Positions 1-4,966 of a stretch of DNA of 5,179 nucleotides are shown here, piece by piece. Each line of letters starts with the position of its first letter. Within the stretch, counting starts at the first letter, position 1. The translations under genes were made by a program, and so were the position numbers. Source of the DNA: Candidatus Rifleibacteriota bacterium (lineage in GTDB: Bacteria > Muiribacteriota > Ozemobacteria > Ozemobacterales > Ozemobacteraceae); the NCBI GenBank assembly GCA_028691595.1, contig JAQUZA010000264.1, forward strand, positions 1-5,179, written 5' to 3'. Below the pieces are notes generated by a model. It saw nothing but the letters and a program-made list of their open reading frames with translations, was not told the origin of the DNA and did not search any database.

Positions 1-181
1 CGCCATCGTCATCACCATTGTTACCGTTGCCACCATCGGCACGTTCGCAATCGTCATCATGATTATGGTCGCAGTCACCGCTGTTGGGGCAATCGCCGCA
101 ATTATGGTCACAGGCCATGGCGGGGGTTGCAACAAAGCCAAGCATCATGAAAACTACGAGAAGACTGATAAAAAACTTCAT
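1..181 (-). CDS. Secreted Cys/His/Asp-rich small protein, 5' part only
   Basis: This gene reads leftward and runs off the window, so only the first 60 residues are visible. The start ATG is at 181-179, with an AGGAG ribosome site (194-190) 8 nt before it. The first 23 residues form a clear signal peptide: a Lys after Met, a hydrophobic core (FFISLLVVFMMLGFV) and a likely signal peptidase I site ATPAMA|C. A cleavage-adjacent Cys could suggest a lipoprotein, but the AMAC sequence is a poor lipobox. The mature part starts CDHNCGDCPNSGDCDHNHDD, with Cys at 24, 28, 31, 37 and 45 and His at 26, 39 and 41. It then becomes a Gly/Asn/Asp-rich low-complexity run (residues 49-60). The C-x3-C-x2-C start and the His/Asp content suggest metal binding or disulfides outside the cytoplasm; this is inference. 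I do not recognise the family. It is divergent from the parvulin chaperone gene, which could act on such an exported protein. Confidence 0.75.
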   Translation of the reverse strand, partial: MKFFISLLVVFMMLGFVATPAMACDHNCGDCPNSGDCDHNHDDDCERADGGNGNNGDDDG

Positions 182-230
182 ACTCTTTTCTCCTGAACTT
201 ATAGACTTATAATGATACTCAATTAGATAC

Positions 231-259
231 AAATTAACAGAGTCTTGATCAGCAGTCAA
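231..259 (-). promoter_or_regulatory. Candidate promoter for the secreted-protein gene
   Basis: On the minus strand TTGACT (259-254) is followed after 17 nt by TAATTT (236-231). The -35 matches consensus at five of six bases and the -10 at only three of six. The predicted start would lie near 224, about 43 nt before the start codon. An alternative -10 is TATAAG (211-206), which lacks a good -35 at normal spacing. The -35 hexamer lies inside the inverted repeat at 242-262, so a protein bound there would block it. This call is tentative. Confidence 0.35.
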
Positions 260-262
260 GAC
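242..262. repeat. 7-bp perfect inverted repeat, possible operator
   Basis: GTCTTGA (242-248) and TCAAGAC (256-262) are perfect inverted copies separated by 7 nt (TCAGCAG). The 21-bp dyad lies between the two divergent genes. It overlaps the candidate minus-strand -35 hexamer and sits about 93 bp upstream of the plus-strand -35. Its size and position fit a dimeric regulator site. It could also be a chance dyad, and there is no second copy nearby to support an operator. Confidence 0.35.
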
Positions 263-354
263 AAACGGTTTTAAAGATTATTTTCACAAGCATTAGCACG
301 GTATCAGAATTCTTTTAAGCTTATACGCATTTGTCGTTGCTTTGCAGATTAATT

Positions 355-384
355 TTGACAGTGGTAACGGGGGGGTGATATAAT
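355..384 (+). promoter_or_regulatory. Consensus sigma70 promoter with extended -10
   Basis: TTGACA (355-360) and TATAAT (379-384) are both perfect consensus hexamers, separated by 18 nt. A TG dinucleotide at 376-377 makes a TGnTATAAT extended -10. The spacer holds a run of seven G (369-375). The predicted transcript start is about 391, leaving a 5' untranslated leader of about 74 nt before the start codon at 465. A core promoter this close to consensus is usually strong and not dependent on an activator. Confidence 0.85.
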
Positions 385-390
385 CCACCA

Positions 391-428
391 TCCCGCACGC
401 CCCCCATATACTTGTTGGGGCATCGGGA
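391..428 (+). promoter_or_regulatory. 5' leader hairpin at the predicted transcript start
   Basis: TCCCG (391-395) pairs with CGGGA (424-428). After a small internal loop (CAC/AT), GCCCC (399-403) pairs with GGGGC (417-421), leaving a 13-nt loop. The C run allows alternative registers such as CCCCA with TGGGG. The outer stem begins at the predicted +1, so the mRNA would start with a structured 5' end. No U-tract follows, so it does not look like a terminator. Such 5' stems are known to stabilise some mRNAs (ompA is the classic case). That role here is inference. Confidence 0.45.
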
Positions 429-450
429 GTATTTATCAAGACAGACTGAA

Positions 451-457
451 GAGGTGA
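451..457 (+). promoter_or_regulatory. Strong ribosome binding site fixing the parvulin start
   Basis: GAGGTGA pairs fully with the 3' end of 16S rRNA and lies 7 nt before the ATG at 465. This supports that start over the in-frame ATG codons at 483 and 489 (residues 7 and 9), which have no comparable site. Confidence 0.8.
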
Positions 458-464
458 CCGCAGC

Positions 465-3404
465 ATGTCCAATCCAGGTTTTATGTCAATGCGATGGCTC
501 AGATTACACATTAAAGAGATTATCTGGGCAACAGTAATTCTGTTTGTCGGGTCGATTTTTATTATCGGCTACGGCACCAGCAGATCAATTCAGCAGCAGG
601 AAGAACGCAAACGCAGTGCTGACGAGTCAGAAGCCAAAGCAGAAACTTTGCGCAACGCTATTCCGCAGAATTTGCGCGACAAGGTTAATCTGCCGGTCGT
701 GCACGTCTCTTACCCCTCTGAAAACGCTTCACTCACGACTGTTATCGATATCAAAACCGTCTGGCGCGCCATCAAAGACACTCCAGAATACCAGCAGCTG
801 CAGCAGATGCCAGAAGGCATTAAAGAATTTTACAGCGGCATGCTCAAGGAAAGGGCTCTCGAAAGCCTGGTGTCAATGGCCCTGCTCGACCTGTTTGCCA
901 GAGCTAACAACATCAGACCTCAGGTTACTGCCCAGGCACTCGTTGAAAGTGACCGCCAGCAGATTACTCCGATGGAATTCGAACGCAAGCTCCGCCAGGA
1001 AGGCCTGACTTCAGAAGAGTATGGCGATCAGAGACTGCGCCAGATTACTTTTCAGGCCGTCGCTCAGAAGGTCATGGCACCAGTGCCACCGGCCAGCGCC
1101 ACCGAAGAATTTCTCAAAAACTATTACGAAACCAACAAAGATCGCTTCAAACAGGATGACGAAATCAGCTTCGATCACCTGCTGATTTCACCGGCCGATT
1201 TTGCCGGCAAGACAGAAGTCAGCGAAGACCAGATCAAGACTCATTTTGATGCCAATCGTGGCAAATACCTGAGCTCGAAGCGCTACGAAGTTTCTCACAT
1301 TTTTGTCAAGCACACTGATCCGGCGTATCTTGCAAACATCGCTGTCAGCGAAAAAGATCTGCGCAACCGGTTCAACGAAAACCTCGAAAAATTCAAGACC
1401 CCAGAAAAAGTCAAGGCCAGCCACATTCTGATCAAGCCCGCCAACAACTTCGACCATGAATTTGCGTCATTCAAGTTGAATCTGCGCAACTTCACCAGCA
1501 CCCAGGTTGATGGCAAAACCCTGTTCACCTTTGATGCCGGTTTTGCCGCTCTCCAGGTCGGTACCAACCTCAATTATGACAATTTCACCCTGGTAACTGC
1601 CGATGGCAAAACTTTGCATCCAGATGCCGCCAGCATGGAAAAGGCTGCCAAAGCTCTTGAGTTGCCCTTTACCGGTGCCAGCAAAGCCGCCGTTAACGGT
1701 CAGGTTGCCATTCTTGCTGAAGCAGATGCCCAACCGGCAACTTTGATCATCAAAGACGGAGCCACAAGCTTTGAATTTGATGTGAGTGCTGCCTTCGACG
1801 AAGAAAAGGCTTTTGCAGCCGCAAAAGCAAAAATCGAAGCCATACTTGCCAAAGTCAATGCCGGCGAAGATTTTGCCACACTTGCCACAGCAAATTCTGA
1901 TGATACGGGTTCAGCCAAAAAGGGCGGCGACCTGGGCGAATTTGCGCGCGGTTCAATGGTCAAGCCTTTTGAAGAAGCAGCTTTCTCAGCTCAGATCGGC
2001 AAGGTAACCGAACCGGTCAGAAGCCAGTATGGCTATCACATCATCAAGGTGGATGCCCGCATTCCCGAAAAAGTGCAGTCTTTTGAAGATGTTAAAGAAC
2101 AGCTGACCAGCGAAATCCGCTTTGCTCAGGCAGAAATCAATGCAGCTTCAACGCTCGAGAATGTTAAGCAGAAGGTTTTTCATGGCAACGAAACCTTTGC
2201 CAACATGGTCAAATTGAATTCAACCGGCGCATCACGCAAAAATGGCGGCCTGCTTCCCGTCTTCTTCACCGGCGAAATAACCGAAGACTACTCTGCTGAA
2301 CAGCAGGCGATTCTGCGCGACGAAATCTGTGACAATAGCGGTTTTATCAGCAAAGAAATCGAAACAGCCCTCGGCAACCTTCAGGCTGGCGAAATGAGCG
2401 AAGTAATTCAGACCCGTAACGGTTTTCATCTTTTCAAACTTGAAAAAGTGCTTGAGCCCGTTCAGCTTGGCCTGACCTCGTCACTCAAGAAAACCATCCG
2501 TGCCGTTATTGAAAAAGAAAACCAGGAAAAACTCGCCCAGGCCGAAGCCGAAAAAATCAGAGCCGCAAACCCTGCCGCTTCAGTTTCCCAGCTTGCTAAG
2601 GCCATCAAAGCCGAAGCTGATGACGGCAAAATTTCTTTCGGCCCCCTGCCCTTCTCTACAAATCCGGGCTTTTCAAGTTACAGCCTCTCAGACGGAGCCG
2701 GTAAGTTTTCTGACAACGGCCGCACCTACCTCGCCGAAGTTCATAAGCAGCTGACCACCCTGGTCAAAGACAACAACTGGAAATCAAAAGTTGCCGGACC
2801 TTTTAAAAGTGAGCTTGGCTGGCATTTCATCGAAGTTACCGCCTATGAAGCCAACCGCTTCGAAAAGTTCGAAGAAATCAAGGGCAAGATCAGAAGAATG
2901 GTTACCCTCGAACCCTCTGAAGAAGAACTTAAAAAAGAATTCGAAGCAAACATCGATCAGCTCGATATTCCTGCCACCCGCAAAATCAGACAGATCGTCG
3001 TCGCCGAAGAAAAGATCGCCAATGAAATTCACGCCCGCTTGAATCAGGGCGAGATCTTCGCTCTGCTGGCCAACAAGTATTCTATTGACGGCTCAGCAAG
3101 CCGTGGTGGCCAGACCGCCCCGGTAAAACGCGGTCAACTGTCTGAAGCTCTTGACAAGGCCGTATGGTCGCTCAACAAAGGGCAGTTCACCGCCCCGGTT
3201 CAGACCCCTTACGGTTACGTGATCGCTCTGCTCGAAGAAAACGAAACCCCTGGAGTAAAGGCCTCCATGACTCCTGAAGTTATTTCGCAGCTCAAAAAGA
3301 AACTGCGCAATGATTATCAGGAAGAACTCTGGTCTTATTTTATCAAGGGTTTGAGCAGCAAAGCCTACGTAGTGCGTCACCCCGAAGCACTCAATCTGCT
3401 CTGA
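465..3404 (+). CDS. Membrane-anchored multi-parvulin peptidyl-prolyl isomerase (PpiD/SurA-like)
   Basis: The product has 979 residues and probably acts as a folding chaperone and prolyl isomerase for exported proteins. A basic N-terminus and one membrane segment (about residues 18-36) give an N-in anchor with the bulk outside the cytoplasm, as in PpiD. Residues 40-205 are a helical, SurA_N-like chaperone region. Residues 211-325 are three tandem modules, each ending in a parvulin first-strand motif (H238, H278, H320). Parvulin 1 spans about 316-531 and is split by an insertion at about 326-440. Its core is near canonical: GEDFATLA, GGDLGEF, M498, F502 and GYHIIKV with H525. Three degenerate parvulin units follow, at about 571-661 (NGFHLFKL), 705-792 (LGWHFIEV) and 838-924 (YGYVIALL). 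The last lacks both conserved His residues, with Gln843 and Val919 in their place. E. coli PpiD is about 620 residues with one parvulin, so this is much larger. The gene appears monocistronic, between its own promoter and a terminator. The family call is secure; PpiD orthology is not proven. Confidence 0.9.
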   Translation: MSNPGFMSMRWLRLHIKEIIWATVILFVGSIFIIGYGTSRSIQQQEERKRSADESEAKAETLRNAIPQNLRDKVNLPVVHVSYPSENASLTTVIDIKTVWRAIKDTPEYQQLQQMPEGIKEFYSGMLKERALESLVSMALLDLFARANNIRPQVTAQALVESDRQQITPMEFERKLRQEGLTSEEYGDQRLRQITFQAVAQKVMAPVPPASATEEFLKNYYETNKDRFKQDDEISFDHLLISPADFAGKTEVSEDQIKTHFDANRGKYLSSKRYEVSHIFVKHTDPAYLANIAVSEKDLRNRFNENLEKFKTPEKVKASHILIKPANNFDHEFASFKLNLRNFTSTQVDGKTLFTFDAGFAALQVGTNLNYDNFTLVTADGKTLHPDAASMEKAAKALELPFTGASKAAVNGQVAILAEADAQPATLIIKDGATSFEFDVSAAFDEEKAFAAAKAKIEAILAKVNAGEDFATLATANSDDTGSAKKGGDLGEFARGSMVKPFEEAAFSAQIGKVTEPVRSQYGYHIIKVDARIPEKVQSFEDVKEQLTSEIRFAQAEINAASTLENVKQKVFHGNETFANMVKLNSTGASRKNGGLLPVFFTGEITEDYSAEQQAILRDEICDNSGFISKEIETALGNLQAGEMSEVIQTRNGFHLFKLEKVLEPVQLGLTSSLKKTIRAVIEKENQEKLAQAEAEKIRAANPAASVSQLAKAIKAEADDGKISFGPLPFSTNPGFSSYSLSDGAGKFSDNGRTYLAEVHKQLTTLVKDNNWKSKVAGPFKSELGWHFIEVTAYEANRFEKFEEIKGKIRRMVTLEPSEEELKKEFEANIDQLDIPATRKIRQIVVAEEKIANEIHARLNQGEIFALLANKYSIDGSASRGGQTAPVKRGQLSEALDKAVWSLNKGQFTAPVQTPYGYVIALLEENETPGVKASMTPEVISQLKKKLRNDYQEELWSYFIKGLSSKAYVVRHPEALNLL
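1095..1439 (+). repeat. Three tandem 33-residue linker-plus-strand modules in the parvulin protein
   Basis: Residues 211-243, 251-283 and 293-325 align without gaps, at starts 40 and 42 residues apart. The shared pattern is [SV]-[TS]-E-x2-[LI]-[KR]-x2-[YF]-x2-N-x3-[FY], then a short Lys/Glu-rich turn and a strand ending in a conserved H-[LI]-[LF]-[IV]. The module matches the helix and first beta strand that normally precede a parvulin body, but the first two copies have no parvulin body after them. A fourth copy, at residues 816-848 (nt 2910-3008), precedes the last parvulin and has Gln in place of the His. Confidence 0.75.
1440..1784 (+). other. Insertion of about 115 codons splitting the first parvulin domain
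   Basis: After the first-strand motif ASHILIKP (residues 318-325), the normal next element (a helix of the type KAFAAAKAKIEAILAKVNAG) begins only near residue 448. In typical parvulins these parts are separated by roughly 5-20 residues. The intervening stretch (about 326-440) has a beta-rich look, with repeated DGKTL (349-353 and 380-384), FTFDAGFAALQ and ATLIIKDGATSFEFDV. The reading frame is open throughout and base use looks like the flanks, so this is a real insertion or domain extension rather than a frameshift. Confidence 0.6.
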
Positions 3405-3410
3405 TCGCAG

Positions 3411-3449
3411 GCAGAAACGCCCCGGGCCAGGTGCCCGGGGCGTTTCTGC
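3411..3449. terminator. Rho-independent terminator with 17-bp perfect stem
   Basis: The arms at 3411-3427 and 3433-3449 are perfect reverse complements of 17 nt around a 5-nt loop (CAGGT). The stem has a GC core (CGCCCCGGGC) and an AAA/TTT outer part, and begins 7 nt after the parvulin stop codon. The U-tract is short (TTTCT) and mostly lies within the stem, but the hairpin is very stable. The symmetrical A/T edges could let it work in both directions. It separates the parvulin gene from rqcP-rsmA. Confidence 0.8.
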
Positions 3450-3455
3450 TAATAT
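3447..3455 (+). promoter_or_regulatory. Weak candidate extended -10 for rqcP-rsmA
   Basis: TGCTAATAT fits the extended -10 pattern TGnTAnnAT and begins in the last bases of the terminator arm. No good -35 hexamer is seen 16-18 nt upstream. Predicted transcription would start near 3462, about 33 nt before the rqcP start codon. It is listed because the terminator leaves the rqcP-rsmA pair needing a promoter, and this is the best match in the 90-bp gap. Confidence 0.3.
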
Positions 3456-3494
3456 ATACCTTCATTAACAAGCCCGGCCAAAGGAGAACGAGAA

Positions 3495-3806
3495 ATGCGA
3501 CTTGATAAATACCTGCAGGTTACCGGCCTGATAAAACGCCGCACCCTTGCCAACGAAGCCTGCAAGCTTGGCCTTATTCTGGTAAATCAGGTAGTAGCCA
3601 AGCCCACCCGCGAAATCTCGGCTGGTGATGTCATCGATATCAAGCTGGCAAAACGGGAAATGACAGTTAAAGTGCTGCAGTTGATTCAGGGCAGTTCTTT
3701 GAAGAAGGCCATTCGCAACGAATATTTTACGGTTTTGCGCGATATAGAACGGCGGCCTGAAGACTCTGAAGATTTCTGGAAGGATGACCCGGATGGCAAG
3801 AATTAA
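3495..3806 (+). CDS. rqcP: S4-domain RNA-binding protein, RqcP/YabO type
   Basis: The product is a 103-residue cytoplasmic protein made mainly of an S4 RNA-binding domain (about residues 1-62). The N-terminus MRLDKYLQVTGLIKRRTLAN closely follows Bacillus subtilis RqcP (YabO), including R2, D4, K5 and the basic R15/R16. LILVNQ and the A-K-P-T-x-x-I-S-A-G-D-V-I-D-I segment complete the S4 fold. In B. subtilis RqcP works with RqcH on obstructed 50S subunits, helping to add C-terminal alanine tails in ribosome quality control. HslR is a related, longer heat-shock protein. The 103-residue length favours RqcP, but the acidic tail (residues 86-103, PEDSEDFWKDDPDG) is an extension beyond the roughly 86-residue Bacillus protein. 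AAGGAGA (3481-3487) lies 7-8 nt before the ATG. The gene overlaps rsmA by 14 bp. No rqcH is visible here, so the role rests on similarity. Confidence 0.8.
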   Translation: MRLDKYLQVTGLIKRRTLANEACKLGLILVNQVVAKPTREISAGDVIDIKLAKREMTVKVLQLIQGSSLKKAIRNEYFTVLRDIERRPEDSEDFWKDDPDGKN

Positions 3807-4608
3807 TACAAAGCGTGTTCACGAACCTGATTTTATCAAAGCGAAAAAGTCGCTCGGGCAGAATTTCTGCATTGACGAACGCATACCCGAAGAAATTATT
3901 GCCAGCCTGGCCGCCACCCCACAGCATCAGATATGGGAAATCGGCCCGGGAAAAGGTGCTTTGACAACGCGTCTGGCACAAACCGGAGCGGCGCTGCAAT
4001 TGTTTGAGATCGATGAAAGACTGAAAGAATCTCTTGCCAAAGATTTTCCGCAGGCAAAAATTATCTGGGGGGATTTTCTAGAGTTGCCAGATTCGGCCCT
4101 GCCGGCTGTTGACCGCCCGCTTCTCGTCTGTGGCAATCTGCCTTATTATTGTGGCACCCCGATTATCAGAAGATTTCTTGAAAACGGGCCCGTGGCTGAG
4201 CGCCTGGTTTTTCTTCTGCAACAGGAAGTGGCTGTAAAAGCGGCTGCACCCTGCAACCATCGTGAATACAGTTTTTTGTCGGTTCATACGGCCTTTTTTG
4301 CCAATGCCAGAGTCGGTGGCACCTACCCGCCCTCATCTTTTGCCCCACCACCCAAGATCAACAGTTCTATACTGATTCTCGAGCCCTTGTCTTTAACTGA
4401 GCCCGAAAAACAGCAGCGGTTTAAAGCCCTTAAAATTGCTTCATTTCTCTTTAATCAGCGCCGCAAAATGGCTCTGCCGCTGCTACGCAAACAATTCAGG
4501 GAAACAGACTGGGATGAACGCTTTGCCCGTATGGGCATAGACGCAAAGGTTCGCCCTGAAAACATTTCGCCGCAGCAGATGCTCGATCTCTTCGCCCCAC
4601 TCGACTGA
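3793..4608 (+). CDS. rsmA: 16S rRNA (adenine1518-N6/adenine1519-N6)-dimethyltransferase RsmA (KsgA)
   Basis: RsmA uses S-adenosylmethionine to dimethylate two adjacent adenosines in the 3' hairpin of 16S rRNA during late 30S assembly. The diagnostic motifs are present. In the 271-residue form they are KKSLGQNF (18-25), the SAM-binding EIGPGKGALT (49-58), acidic FEID (71-74), GDF (93-95), catalytic NLPYY (115-119), QQEVAVK and REYSFLSV (143-164), FAPPPKINSSIL (183-194), FNQRRK (220-225) and RPENISPQQ (254-262). The length matches E. coli KsgA (273 residues). Two ATG starts are possible, at 3784 and 3793. I chose 3793 because AAGGA (3780-3784) lies 8 nt before it, while 3784 lies inside that site. 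The longer form adds only MTR. The ribosome site and start lie inside the end of rqcP (14-bp overlap), which suggests translational coupling. No hairpin terminator is seen directly after the stop; the repeat hairpins begin about 80 bp downstream. Confidence 0.95.
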   Translation: MARINTKRVHEPDFIKAKKSLGQNFCIDERIPEEIIASLAATPQHQIWEIGPGKGALTTRLAQTGAALQLFEIDERLKESLAKDFPQAKIIWGDFLELPDSALPAVDRPLLVCGNLPYYCGTPIIRRFLENGPVAERLVFLLQQEVAVKAAAPCNHREYSFLSVHTAFFANARVGGTYPPSSFAPPPKINSSILILEPLSLTEPEKQQRFKALKIASFLFNQRRKMALPLLRKQFRETDWDERFARMGIDAKVRPENISPQQMLDLFAPLD

Positions 4609-4686
4609 TCTGAGATTTGCAAACCTGGTCACCAACAAGCAGAACTGCTAGTGCTTTGTCAAAGTTGAATCTGTAGTAATTCCGTC

Positions 4687-4706
4687 ATTCCCGCGCAAGC
4701 GGGAAT
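4687..4706. repeat. Palindromic hairpin, ATTCCC-N8-GGGAAT type
   Basis: ATTCCCGCGCAAGCGGGAAT forms an 8-bp stem closed by a GCAA (GNRA) tetraloop. It has the pattern ATTCCC-N8-GGGAAT known from the neisserial dRS3 repeat, and similar CATTCCCGC...GCGGGAAT repeats are widespread in bacterial genomes. The sequence after it (CTTATCTCT) is only moderately T-rich, so it is at best a weak terminator for rsmA. Confidence 0.65.
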
Positions 4707-4725
4707 CTTATCTCTAAAGGCTTAG

Positions 4726-4745
4726 ATCCCCGTTTGCACGGGGAT
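4726..4745. repeat. Palindromic hairpin, second internal stem of the MITE
   Basis: ATCCCCGT (4726-4733) pairs with ACGGGGAT (4738-4745) around a TTGC loop. Read on the minus strand with its flank (GTCATCCCCGTGCAAACGGGGAT), it resembles the first hairpin (GTCATTCCCGCGCAAGCGGGAAT), so the two stems form an inverted pair inside the element. An intact copy is at 4868-4887. Confidence 0.6.
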
Positions 4746-4790
4746 GACATCGAGGACGCTGATTTTGCATGTTCAATGTTGACAGAGGAC

Positions 4791-4932
4791 TAGTGCTTTG
4801 TCAAAGTTGAATCTGTAGTAATTCCGTCATTCACGCGCAAGCGGGAATCTTATCTCTAAAGGCTTAGATCCCCGTTTGCACGGGGATGACATCGAGGACG
4901 TCGATTTTGTATCTTCGACTTTGACAGACCAC
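4791..4932. mobile_element. MITE-like element, copy 2 (142 bp), directly abutting copy 1
   Basis: This is a same-strand copy of the preceding unit with the same length and no gap. It differs at 10 of 142 positions. Its terminal inverted repeats match at 18 of 21 positions, slightly better than copy 1. A TA follows at 4933-4934. The hairpin at 4829-4848 is damaged by one change (C to A at 4833), while the second hairpin (4868-4887) is intact. The pair fills most of the gap between the converging rsmA and ThiF-family genes. Confidence 0.65.
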
Positions 4933-4966
4933 TAAGCTATCTGCCCGATCAAGGTGATTGCAGGCT

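Larger units (their letters stand above)
4649..4790. mobile_element. MITE-like element, copy 1 (142 bp)
   Basis: This non-coding unit begins TAGTGCTTTGTCAAAGTT. Its right end, read in reverse, matches the left end at 17 of 21 positions, giving imperfect terminal inverted repeats. TA at both ends fits the TA target duplication of IS630/Tc1-type elements. Inside are two 8-bp hairpins, at 4687-4706 and 4726-4745, themselves in inverted orientation. It holds no ORF of useful length, so movement would need a transposase supplied elsewhere. The family assignment is inference from the TA ends and the size. Confidence 0.65.

Noticed and set aside
391..428. Leader hairpin as a riboswitch or attenuator
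   Set aside because: The leader is only about 74 nt, with no recognisable aptamer core, no leader peptide and no U-tract after the stem.
293..511. 72-residue minus-strand reading frame across the divergent intergenic region
   Set aside because: It lies across the consensus promoter, the leader hairpin and the start of the parvulin gene, has no clear ribosome site, and its translation shows no recognisable domain.
544..1008. 154-residue plus-strand frame inside the parvulin gene
   Set aside because: It is a shadow in another frame of a gene with clear domain support. Its Ser/Arg/Leu-rich composition looks like an off-frame translation.
1188..3380. Several minus-strand frames of 65-95 residues opposite the parvulin gene
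   Set aside because: These are antisense shadows with compositions expected from reading the opposite strand. None has a family motif or a convincing ribosome site.
3727..4351. Minus-strand frames opposite rqcP and rsmA
   Set aside because: Both plus-strand genes are secure by motif, and the antisense frames show no domain.
4609..4648. Rho-independent terminator directly after rsmA
   Set aside because: No stem of useful length with a T-tract is present in this stretch. The nearest hairpins belong to the repeat element.
4687..4887. Short-spaced repeats here as a CRISPR array
   Set aside because: There are only two 142-bp units without variable spacers between them. The palindromes are internal hairpins of a MITE-like element.
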